The position numbers and the translations under genes are program-made. DNA of 21,938 nt, taken from contig JBOZIK010000001.1 of the NCBI GenBank assembly GCA_051453625.1, positions 131,431,625 to 131,453,562 on the forward strand, given 5' to 3'. The first letter of the stretch is position 1. Every line of letters starts with the position of its first letter. The notes beneath the pieces were generated by a model. The model was not told where the DNA came from. It did no database searches and was given only the letters and a program-made list of their open reading frames with translations. This document shows, one piece after another, positions 9,557-18,541 of the stretch. This DNA comes from Welwitschia mirabilis. Its lineage: Eukaryota > Gnetophyta > Gnetopsida > Welwitschiales.

Positions 9557-10583
9557 AATGATGGCAACATTCTTGGAGCTAGTCAAAAAAGAGAGAACCA
9601 GATGCTTGATAACTAGTTGTTGTGCTCCTCTTGAATTTATGTACCCTTTAATGAGCATATAACACGATCAACTTTTGTGCATATGCATTGGTTGTGCCAC
9701 AACCCTTATTATGTAACCTTCCTTTTAAGGTATAGAGTTATAGAAGCCATTTGCTGCAACTAAAAATTATAACAGGAAGGATAATCCAATACAACAAAAA
9801 ACTATTGGGACATATACACAATTAAGTACTAAGACTTCCAAATACTAAAAGTATCATTCTAATGAACCACATGTTTACAGTCATCACAGGACAAATCAGA
9901 TCAAGGTAAAAACGTAACATGTCAGGCAATCAACATAAGTGTAAGGAATACAAGTCTAACTTAATTGGCAGCATCAGGTTTGAATCATGGAAAACTCAAG
10001 GCAAGTCATTAAAATATCAAAACATTAACTGTTATTGCAAAGAACACAGATACTCATGCCAGCATATTTCAAAGCTTCTGTTAGTGACAATTTTGCTTCT
10101 ATACCTAATGTATAACTCGATTAACAAGTGCTATAGCTCCCACTAAATATCACAATATACATTAAAGAGAAGCCACTAAACAATGTACATACAAGAAATT
10201 ATCTTCAATGCTCAGCAGTACCACTCAGAATAAGAATGCATTGATAATGTAAGTATATAGTAGATAAAAAAGTATATAGCAGATTAAAAAAGGCATGAAT
10301 CACTTAATTCTTCCCCTTTGAAAAAACAAATTGAGATGCAATTTAGCAAAAGCAACTGTTTATGATATTAAAAGTTAGGTACATGACATAAAGTTTTACA
10401 CAGAAAGATAGGAGAATAGCACAAAAGGATAGAAGGGGGCTAAAAGTAAAGAGGGGCACAGACAGAAGGATAGAAGACGAGAAAATGAGTGGGGTCAATT
10501 TGAAGAGTCATCATGTGATGAATTTGCTGCTGCTGCTGGTTCTTTCCCCTCATCAGAGCCCTAAGGGATATCAAATCCATAAG
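9557..10583 (-). other. 3' untranslated part of the copia element
   Basis: No gene. There is a second purine-rich CAAAGGGGAAGAA on the minus strand at 10320-10308 and a 19-bp tandem pair of GTATATAG(T/C)AGAT units at 10253-10291. Purine-rich plus-strand DNA lies at about 10400-10490. The segment separates the third ORF from the polypurine tract. Confidence 0.6.
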
Positions 10584-11531
10584 CTAACTGGTTGACAGGC
10601 CAAATAATACTCGATCCACTTTTCTTTCCACCCTTAGCATAGTTTGAAGAAGTTCACCATTAGATATTCTTGTAGAGCTTGTTCCTTTCTTCACCTTTTT
10701 CCTTTTAGATTTAGGTGGCGGAGGTGGAGGTGCTTCTGAATCTGAAAAAATGTGCATCTTTTTAAGAGAGGATACATCAAGTGGTTTTGACATTTTTACA
10801 AATTCCTCATTCTTTTCAACTATAAAGTCCAGATTTACTAGGGAGGCAATGATGCACCTCCAAATGGCAAGCTGGCATTGTTAGCCACAAAGAACTGTCT
10901 AATGTAATATAGTATAAAACTGACAGAGATTAACGTTTATGCTTGTGCCCAAATAGTAAATTCAATACACATACAATGGTGCTACTTCATCCTTATGGCC
11001 GTGGTTGGGAACCAACTTGTGAGTACCTACTTGAAATGTTCAAGTTGATTGGTGGGAATCTTTGCTTTCCACTCAAACATCTTTTTGCATAGTTTTGTGG
11101 TGAGTATTTCTATAGGAACTGCTTCCTTTAAGGAATCCACAGAAGTAATTTTATGGAAAGCTTCTTCATCAGAAACCCTATAACATGAGCGATGATTTGC
11201 ATGGTTATCTCTACATCTCTACCATACACAGGAGAGAATAGTTTGTTATTATAACTGTCAAGATGACCATTGCAATAGAAAAGCCTTAGCATTTTCACCG
11301 AAGCCCTTGTTTCTAGATTCAATGCATATTGTCAACCCAACTCTTCAAATTTGTACCAAATCCGTATCTCATGTCTGAAAGATTTGTAGTTTATTCTTCT
11401 CTCAGGAGCTATTGGTCTCTTTGAAAAGGATGTACCCAATACTTCCTGAGCTCTTCTAAAATAAATTAGTTTTCTTTGGAAGACATTGGCTCATTTCCAC
11501 TTCTCCTAGCAACAAGCTTGGATCCCATCAT
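10584..11531 (-). pseudogene. third ORF downstream of pol, env-like / Transposase_32 type, broken
   Basis: It starts at ATG ATG (11531/11528) with MMGSKLVARRSGNEP, then continues with stops and shifts through APERRINYKSFRHEIRIWY and LETRASVKMLRLFYCNGHL to FSPVYGRDVEIT. This is the pattern of the plant protein often found 3' of pol in SIRE-like elements and annotated in databases as a putative plant transposon protein. The C-terminal block (10793-10584) stays open: a polyproline run (EAPPPPPPKSK), a basic cluster KSKRKKVKK, then a possible helical tail ELLQTMLRVERKVDRVL before the stop. Function in the family is unknown; the older name 'envelope-like' is not supported here by a clear glycoprotein pattern. 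At least two in-frame stops make it dead. Confidence 0.6.
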
Positions 11532-11679
11532 GATGATTAGAAAAACAAGAAGGCAGGTGGCTAAGGAGGAAAATGGCAAGGAAGAAGATGTAAAATGAGT
11601 TGAAACAAGAGGGAGGGCCAAATAAGTAATTTGGATGAAGTGCGAGCATCCCAAGAAACTTATTATGTTGTTTAGGGGT

Positions 11680-11689
11680 NNNNNNNNNN
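11680..11689. other. 10-N assembly gap
   Basis: A short N run between the end of pol and the third ORF. Confidence 0.99.
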
Positions 11690-11932
11690 TGATTGGCTTA
11701 GCGCACGACCAAACAACAAGAGACAAGAGGTTTGGAGATCCGGGGATTATGAATGCGACGTTCGAGGGTACTTTCAGATAATAGGCACATGAAAGAAAAA
11801 CTTACGTTGGACGTCATGGCTCTATGCTCAGATTTGATACAAAGAAACTTAAGTAAGGCTTAGCTATTGCACATGTCAAAGTTCATTTACAATGATGGTG
11901 CAAATTAGATTGATAAGTGAGAAAATTCACAC

Positions 11933-12430
11933 CTAGATGGGACAAACCCGTATTCCTAGATTAGTTCTTAGGTATAAGAACCTCTCTTCATTTAGTGCTT
12001 TAGTCATGATAGCTGCAATTTGGTCGTTAGTGCCAAAATGTTCTAATTCGAGTATTTGATTTTGAACGTGGTACTAGATGAACTGACGTCTGATGTTGAT
12101 ATCCTTCGTTTTTGAATGTTGTACTGGATTCTTTATTATGTTGATAGCACTGGTGTTGTTTCAAAACATATGAATCTTATCAACTTTGATTCCAAAGTCA
12201 ATCAGCATTTGTTTCTTCCATAGAAGTTAAGCACAACAAGCTCTTGCTGCAATGTAATTAGCTTCGGTGGTAAATAGTGAAGTAATATTTTGTTTCCTGC
12301 TTAGCCAAGACACTAAACAATTCCCAATGTAGAAGCAAGTTCCACTTGTGCTCTTTCTATCATGCAAGTAACCTACCCAACCTGCATCACTATAGCTAAC
12401 AAGATCAAGAGAAGTATCAAATGGATACCA
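11933..12430 (-). pseudogene. copia RNase H domain, C-terminus of Pol
   Basis: RNase H degrades the RNA strand of the RNA-DNA hybrid during reverse transcription. The minus strand reads LVSYSDAGW (the SDA aspartate is kept; the following ADW is AGW), DRKSTSGTCFYIGN, LVSWLSRKQN, TTEANYIAA and LLWKKQML. All are in the order and spacing of plant copia RNase H. The domain ends with the usual tail MTKALNEERFLYLRTNLGI and a TAG at 11935-11933. At least one internal stop lies in the frame after ARACCA. It directly follows the reverse transcriptase block. Confidence 0.88.
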
Positions 12431-13319
12431 TAAACCATAGTTTGAAGTGTCCTTTACATATCACAAAATTCTTTTAACACAAATTAAATGCGACTTTCTA
12501 GGATCTGACTAATACTTAGCACGAACTCCTACATTGTGTGCTATATCAAGTCTACTTGATATACAAAAAACTACCAATTATTCCTCTATGCAGTTTTTGA
12601 TCAATCCTTTTTCTAGATTCATCCTTGCTAATTTTGGTATTAGTGGAGAGAGGTGTCCTTGAGTCTTTTGAGTTTGACATTTCATATTTAGTCAATATGT
12701 CACAAACATATTTTGATTGATTGATAAATATTTCATCTTTCATTTGTTTAATCTGAAGCCCTAAGAAAAAACCAATAATTCTCCTACAAGACTCGTCTCA
12801 AATTTGTCTTGCATAATTTTGGCAAAGTCATAAGCTAAAGAAACTTTGGTTGAATCAAATACGATGTCATCAACATAGATTTGTACCATCAGGATACCTC
12901 TATTATCATGTTTAACAAATAATGTAGGATCAACATTACCTTTTGAAAATCCTTTAGAAAGTAAAAAAAGAATTTAACTTTTCGAACCCTCTAGGAGCTT
13001 GTTTCAAGCCATAACGGGCTCTGTTCAACCGGTAGACATAGTCAGGGAACTTTGGATCTACAAATCCAGGTGGTTGAGCTAGACAAACCTGTTCATTTAT
13101 ATAACCATTTAAAAAAGCACTTTTAAAATCTATTTGAAATAATTTGATTTTATGATGGCAGGCAAAGGCTAATAACATGTGATTAGCTTCTAATCTAGCA
13201 AAGGGTGCAAATGTTTCTCCATTGTCAATTCCTTCTTGTTGGCTATATCCTTGGGCCACTAATCTTGCCTTGTTTTGAATGATCTTGTGATTTTCGTCTC
13301 CTTTGTTCTTAAACACCCA
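12431..13319 (-). pseudogene. copia reverse transcriptase (RVT_2), frameshifted
   Basis: This enzyme copies element RNA into DNA in cytoplasmic particles. The domain begins at KWVFKNKGDEN (the apparent GTG start at 13316 is only the V of that motif), then NKARLVAQGYSQQEGID, the motif-A aspartate in FQIDFKSAFLNG (13130-13128) and RYGLKQAPRG. A frameshift at the T run near 12962 precedes GFSKGNVDPTLF. The catalytic YVDD is intact at 12877-12866. A stop interrupts the frame after LLVF, and a second open block (12743-12552) reads IFINQSKYVCDILTKYEM and LHRGIIGSFLY. Identity to plant copia Pol is clear by motif. Several lesions exclude function. Confidence 0.92.
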
Positions 13320-13975
13320 TTTGATTCCTCTAATGTGTTTGGCTTTTGGTGCAGGAACTAAGTTCTAGATCGTATTTCTTTCAAATTGTTTAGCTCTTTT
13401 TGCATGGCAAGCATCCAAGCTTCATCGTGTCCAGCTTCTTGGAATGACTTAGGCTTAAGTTAAGGTAGAAAACAAAGAAAGCTCCTACCTATGTGCTTGC
13501 CACTCTAGGAGTTGTTCCCAGATTAGGATCATTAATCACATTGTCTTGAGGGTGATCTCGTTTTGTCCTTAAGGGAAGAGTTGAATAGTTATGAGGGTCC
13601 TTGTCTTCATTGTTTTCTCTTGATGTAGCAAAATGACCTTCATTGTTAGTATTAAATGTAGAAGGTTCATGAACTACTTCATCATCTTCATGAATCCTAC
13701 CTGCAATAACTTGGTCAGATTTTTCAAATTTTATATATGCATACTCTTCTACTTTCTAGGACACTGTTCTAAACTCTGTAAGCTTTGCTAATAGAAGAGT
13801 AACCAAGAAGAATCCCATCGTTAGCATTAGAATCAAATTTTCCTGTGGGATCTCTCTCTTTAAGTCAAGAACACTTACTTCCAAAAACTTTAAAATAACT
13901 TAAATTGGGTCTTTTTCCATACCACAATTCATAAGTAGTCCCTTTTGTGCCAAGTCATAGGAAAACTCTATTAGG
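13320..13975 (-). pseudogene. integrase C-terminal region and Pol linker
   Basis: The first recognisable residues are PNRVFL at 13975, followed by TYELWYGKRPNLSYFKVFG, DPTGKFDSNANDGILLGYS and SKAYRV. This is the conserved copia segment just after the DDE catalytic core. Further on, WMLAMQKELNNL matches the linker that precedes reverse transcriptase. The catalytic core and its zinc-binding N-terminus are missing; the homology ends abruptly at 13975 where unrelated DNA begins. Stops and shifts are frequent in 13330-13760. Confidence 0.85.
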
Positions 13976-14110
13976 CGACTAGTAGCCCCGATATAATGAA
14001 GCTAACTTGTTTTGAGTCTTTTGGACTTTTTCTAGTGACTAATAAGCGACTAGCAGCCAACGTTTTTTGGCCAACTTTTGCCGACTTTCAGCCAAAACGT
14101 CTAAAAAGTG
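13976..14110 (+). repeat. dispersed repeat, copy A
   Basis: It begins CGACTAGTAGCCCCGATATA exactly where integrase homology stops. It shares TTTTGG, TAGTGACTAAT and TTTTGCCGACTTT with copy B in the same order and orientation. Confidence 0.5.
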
Positions 14111-14864
14111 TTCAAACTTTCAAATTGTTCTCTTTCGTATTCATTATCAAATGGAAATCTAATTAACGTGATATTTATTAATCTATCTTATAAAAATAAA
14201 TTACAAATATAAATTCATAGTATGTTGTTATGTTAACTAATTCATTGAATTATACTTACTTATTAGAAAATATTTATTTGACATGGTTTTCAAGGTGATT
14301 GCAAATATTATATTAAATTATAAATCATGGTATCTTCTAAGGGGCAAAACATTAATTCTCCTACGTTGGCATAAGATTCTCATTCAAGAAATGAATTTAC
14401 ACCTAATTACTAGATCTAATTCAAGTCTATATAATAGTTTATGAAAAAGAAGATACAAACCCAATTGAATTTGCATTGTGATGAAACAAAGAAAAAAAAG
14501 TACTAAAGTTAAGGTTAAAAAAAACTAGACCCATGTTGTAAATGCATAATAGAAATTTTTACTTTGATCTTGTTTAAAAATCTATCTTTTTGAATTATTC
14601 TTATAGTTCTGTTAACATAATTTTATTTTTTTGTATATTATTGTACTCTGATTTATATATTTTAATGAAATATTGAATCTAATTTAACATTTTTTTAAAG
14701 AATGTACTCTTTTATTTGTCTTAAGTTTCAATTATGGGTCTTTCACAATTTGTAATGTTAGAAAAATGACTATAAGAAACCATTTCACATCTTTTAATGA
14801 TATTGTTCTAGTGCTTAATGCCTTATAATGATGTTTATTGTTAAAGTTATGTCATCTTTGAAAA
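14111..14864. other. AT-rich filler between repeat copies A and B
   Basis: No gene or domain on either strand. It is interrupted by the N gap 14865-15119. Confidence 0.5.
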
Positions 14865-15119
14865 NNNNNNNNNNNNNNNNNNNNNNNNNNNNNNNNNNNN
14901 NNNNNNNNNNNNNNNNNNNNNNNNNNNNNNNNNNNNNNNNNNNNNNNNNNNNNNNNNNNNNNNNNNNNNNNNNNNNNNNNNNNNNNNNNNNNNNNNNNNN
15001 NNNNNNNNNNNNNNNNNNNNNNNNNNNNNNNNNNNNNNNNNNNNNNNNNNNNNNNNNNNNNNNNNNNNNNNNNNNNNNNNNNNNNNNNNNNNNNNNNNNN
15101 NNNNNNNNNNNNNNNNNNN
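14865..15119. other. assembly gap (255 N)
   Basis: A run of N. Open frames spanning it on both strands are artefacts. Confidence 0.99.
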
Positions 15120-15214
15120 CTCTTAATTCCTTAGTAAAAGCATTAAAATGATGTTCACACATGTTATGTAATCAATTATTTCAAAAAGGAAAAAATTTCC
15201 ACATTTTTTAATTT

Positions 15215-15310
15215 GCAACTTTTTCGGAAGACTTTTGGTGACTAATCTACCAACTTGCCAATCTGACTTTTTTCTTTAGGTTGTAAACATTTTGATTTTG
15301 CCGACTTTTT
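15215..15310 (+). repeat. dispersed repeat, copy B
   Basis: GACTTTTGGTGACTAATCTA, then CCAACTTGCCAATCTGACTT, matches copy C at 4203-4272. The end ATTTTGCCGACTTTTT matches the inner end of copy A. Confidence 0.5.
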
Positions 15311-15422
15311 AAACTATGCTATGTCATTAGTGACAGCATTACGTATAAGACATCTATCTTGGTAAAAAGTCACAATATTACACCTATCACAAATTTGAAA
15401 GAATAGTTGGTTTTATTTACTA

Positions 15423-15933
15423 GAACAAAAAATCCACCGCAAAAAAATTCAAATATCTTTCTTCGGAAGAAAGGATGTTATACGATTTAAATAAAGGGAT
15501 AGGCATAGCTTTTTGATTCAAAAAAATAAGAATCTCACAAGCAAAAAAAAAAAAAAAAAAGAAATTAATACAAAAAAAAGACTTAATAAAAGCGGAAAGA
15601 AATGGACTAGATGTAAGAGATAAAAAAGAAAGCATGGCAAAAGAATTTAACATTTTGTTGGAACAAGAGATCCAAGAGAAAAAAGAATAAAAGAGTTGCT
15701 AGCACAATCCCAAGAAAGAAAAAAGAAATAGAATTTAATAAATCCAAAAAAAGACACAAAAAAATAGATAAGAAAATGGAATTACGAGGGGGTTCCAAAA
15801 ATTATTTCTGGAACAAAACAAAAAACCAAATTAAACAAAACCAAAGAGAGAATAAAAGGTTTCGGTTGGAAAATCAAGATGAGAAAATATTGAGTACTCA
15901 GGTACAAAACCGAAAGGTTATGTTTTAGACCAT
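15423..15933 (+). pseudogene. lysine-rich decayed ORF, organelle-like, inside the retroelement
   Basis: On the plus strand several open blocks follow each other with small shifts and stops. They are FKYLSSEERMLYDLNKG, ERNGLDVRDKKESMAKEF with LLEQEIQEKK, KELLAQSQERKK, and MELRGGSKNYFWNKTKNQ with RFRLENQDEKILSTQVQNR, ending at TAG 15931-15933. The protein-like runs, extreme Lys/Asn/Ile use and poly(A) tracts resemble plastid-encoded proteins such as Ycf1 (Tic214). That assignment is a guess from composition; I could not match it to a remembered segment. It runs against the retroelement's own coding strand and meets the protease near 15917. A nuclear copy of plastid DNA is the leading explanation; another decayed element is possible. 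Confidence 0.35.
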
Positions 15934-16126
15934 CAACTACATATACGCCATGAATTATTGGATCATCGACTACTATAGATCCCTTGTCGATGATATGTCC
16001 TTTTTCGTTGTCTCCAAATGGGACTTCACGTACATCATATTCCTGAAAGGAGGTTAGTAGGCTCCTATTACCTATCATATGCAGTGAGCACCCAATGTCA
16101 AGATACCACTTCGTCTTTCTTTGCAC
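15918..16126 (-). pseudogene. copia aspartic protease domain
   Basis: This domain cleaves the Gag-Pol polyprotein during particle maturation. The frame reads KTKWYLDIGCSLHMIGN, then VPFGDNEKGHIIDKGS, then VYVVDGLKHNLS: the complete plant copia protease layout from the active-site loop to the conserved DGLKHNL. The catalytic Asp-Ser/Thr-Gly is DIG here (codons 16099-16091), so the second active-site residue is lost. The open frame runs past 15918, but residues after KHNLS no longer look like copia; this is where the foreign segment joins. Confidence 0.85.
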
Positions 16127-16149
16127 TTTAAAGGCAGCATGAGCAAAAA

Positions 16150-17732
16150 GAGATGTAGTAGATTCATTCCTGACCCATTACATTTTGGACTTCCTCTTAC
16201 TGTGCCATTGCAGAGGGGATGGCTGATTAATGAATCTTCAATTATTATTATATCTAAAGTAAATTGATTTCTTATAACATCAAGCTAATTGCACATGACC
16301 ATATCTATTGCAAATTTGCAATTATAACATTTCAAACTTACACTACTAAAGGATTGATACTTTAACTAGGACCAAAATAATAAAATGCAGAAGACTTATT
16401 GGTTGAGCTGCCGATTCTAGATCTATCTAATGGAGTCTTGCCTATTCCTAGTAGTTTGTTGTAGTTGTCTCTTCCTTGAGCCAAACGATCTCCAATAGTT
16501 CTTGCATCCTGCAATTCTTGTGACAGAGTCTCTATTCTACGATTAGGTTCATTCAATTTATGTTCTAAATGACTTGATTGTTTTCTCAGAGCTACATTTT
16601 TCTTGCCTTACTCTAAACTAATTTTATACAATTTTTCGTAAGCACAATCATTTTGAGAACCTACCTATTTTGATTCATTGTCAAAATTAGTAGAAATGAA
16701 ATAGAGATCTGTACAATCACATACGTCATCAATAATTGATATGAGTCCAAAGTTGAGAACTTCTTCTTCATCATTGGAATTGCCTCCTTTTATCTACTGA
16801 GTCATCATCCCATGTTGCTTTTAGGGCTTTCTTTCCATTGTTTTTTATTCTTCTCTCTTTTTCTTTTTGGCAAATTCTAATGCTACATGTCCAAAAGCTT
16901 TGCATTCCAAGCATTGGATAGATGAGGTAGAGTTCTTACCTTTGTTGTTGCCATGGTTGACGTTTCTTGGCTAGAAGAGGTAGATCATCATCTTACAAAT
17001 CTTCACTGAGTTGTTTGTCATCTTCATCCTTAGTGGAGACTTTCAAAGCAATACCTTGCTTTTTGGGAGGTTCCTTTTCTACTTGCAAAGAAGCTTCCTA
17101 TGCCATGAGAGATCCTCTAAGCCCTTAGACTTTAATTTTGTCGATATCTTTGCTTTCTTCTATGGCTGTAACTTTTGGTTTGAACTTCTTCGTGTGGCTT
17201 TTGGAAATCTTCTAGATCACTTTAGTCTGAGGAACTGCTTCTCCCAATCCCCACATGCTATTTACTATGTCATTTATTGTTGATGTATATTTTGCAACAG
17301 TCTTTAACTCTCCTATTCGGATGTTTTCAAAAGTAGTGGCCAACATTTGCAATTTGGCATTCTTCACTACATTTGTTCTGTCCTGAGCAACCCTAAGAGT
17401 TTCCCAAATTTCTTGAGTAGTTGTGCACTAAGCTATCCTATTGTGTTCTTCTAGTGGCAGAGCGCATGTCAAGGCATTCATAGCTTTGGCATCTAACTGG
17501 TTATGCCTTTTGTCATTTGGATCCTACCTTGCTTTGGGATTTTGGCACTAGCTTTTTGTTCACATCCTTAGTAGGAGGAGCATATCCAAACTCTTACCAT
17601 ATCTTAGGTATCGCAATCTAGAGACTGCATGAATATCACCATCTTTGACTTTTAGTAAGCATAATTTGACCTAGAGAACAAGGAAGGTCTGGACATAGAT
17701 TGCCCTTCATCCTAGTTTGAAGATGAAGCCAT
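16150..17732 (-). pseudogene. copia gag, heavily interrupted
   Basis: Gag forms the virus-like particle shell. The start is ATG at 17732-17730, 55 bp after the primer site: MASSSN, then a stop, then EGQSMSRP, SNYAY, and a stop where Trp is usual. Later blocks read MNALTCALPLEEHNRIA and TTTQEIWETLRVAQDRTN, typical of the UBN2-like Gag core, then EKEPPKKQGIALK. The first zinc knuckle (16913-16872) reads CLECKAFGHVALEF: C, C and H are kept, but the fourth ligand is Phe. A coiled-coil-like block follows at 16556-16362 (ETLSQELQDARTIGDRLAQG). A second, damaged knuckle with ICNRYGHVQLA lies near 16300. Many stops and shifts are present. Confidence 0.85.
16872..16913 (-). other. CCHC zinc knuckle with lost fourth ligand
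   Basis: C-x2-C-x4-H-x4-F instead of C-x2-C-x4-H-x4-C. The final codon is TTT at 16874-16872, one transversion from the cysteine codon TGT. Confidence 0.75.
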
Positions 17733-17786
17733 TCTAGGGTGTACCTGCTAGAATATACACAAAAATACGCTAATCTAGAGCAACCA

Positions 17787-17799
17787 GGCTCTGATGCCA
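17787..17799 (-). other. primer-binding site for initiator Met tRNA
   Basis: Minus strand TGGCATCAGAGCC, two bases after the 5' LTR end. The canonical copia site complementary to the 3' end of plant initiator tRNA-Met is TGGTATCAGAGCC, so 12 of 13 bases match. The mismatch is one transition. Confidence 0.9.
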
Positions 17800-18164
17800 A
17801 TTGTTAGGATCATAAGACACCCTAGAGGGGGTGTGAATAGGGTCTTTTGATTCAACAACTTGGCCTACTTCACTCTTAGGGTGCAACAATTGCTATCAAC
17901 CTCCTAGTTCCTATAAAGTCCTAGTAAAAGATACAATACCTTTCTCATAATAGATTAACAATCAAAACAACTGCTCGACGGAGTGAGCTTCTTACACACC
18001 AAGATATTGCAGGAGTCTGGTGGAATAGTGCCTATCAGTGCACAGTTCATCAGCAATTCAATCACAGGTATGATCATCACGGTTTAGTACAAAAAGCTTG
18101 TTTATAACGTACAATTCAGTTCATTATTTTTCAAAAAGTCATAGTATCAATTTGCATTACATTA

Positions 18165-18174
18165 CTATTTATAG
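18165..18174 (-). promoter_or_regulatory. TATA box of the 5' LTR
   Basis: Minus strand CTATAAATAG. The nearest upstream box starts at 18327, 153 bp away, the same distance as in the 3' LTR. This is the likely genomic promoter of the element when it was active. Confidence 0.7.
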
Positions 18175-18326
18175 TTTTGAAAGAAACTAGTTGTTCTATT
18201 CAGCCATGATTGACATGTAGCTTAGTTAGGTCTCCCATGGGAGCCATTAGATGACCATTTTAGGCCTTGAACTATGTGATTTGAAGAGAGTTTGGTCTGT
18301 GATTTGTCTCCAACATCTATCTACTC

Positions 18327-18541
18327 GGATGTCTCTTAAGTATCATCTTGGATGTTCTGGCTCTCGACCAGTGTTTTCAAAAAATGTCAGATGTCCAAGT
18401 TGAAAAATTCGAATGTCCCAACTTATCAGCCGGTAAAGGGTCCGAATGTCCCAGATCACAAATCCAACCTCCCACGAGGTATTCGGTATTCTTCCATTTC
18501 TGTTCAGATTCAAACGGCCTAGTAAGAAGGATCAGACATCC
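18327..18541 (-). promoter_or_regulatory. paired-box array in the 5' LTR, decayed
   Basis: Box positions are 18327/18350, 18389/18411, 18444/about 18465 and 18512/18534. Spacings within pairs are 23, 22, about 21 and 22 bp. No box keeps the full GGACGTCC; most read GGATGT.., GAATGTCC or AGACATCC. The pair layout matches the 3' LTR. Confidence 0.55.

Larger units (their letters stand above)
13976..15917. mobile_element. foreign segment replacing the integrase core
   Basis: Between the protease (ends near 15918) and the integrase C-terminus (starts 13975) no copia protein is visible. The segment is very AT-rich and contains direct-repeat blocks A (13976-14110) and B (15215-15310), a 255-N gap, and a lysine-rich decayed ORF on the plus strand. 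It may be one composite insertion or several successive ones; a matching target-site duplication was not found. Confidence 0.55.

Noticed and set aside
15420-15798. Minus-strand open frames rich in Phe and Leu that look like membrane proteins
   Set aside because: They are the complement of lysine-rich, poly(A)-rich plus-strand sequence; TTT/CTT runs give false hydrophobic frames.
17011-17283. Open plus-strand frame of 90 codons
   Set aside because: It is antisense to copia gag, whose motifs are clear on the other strand. The plus frames at 18970-19185 and 8122-8304 are likewise antisense to the older gag.
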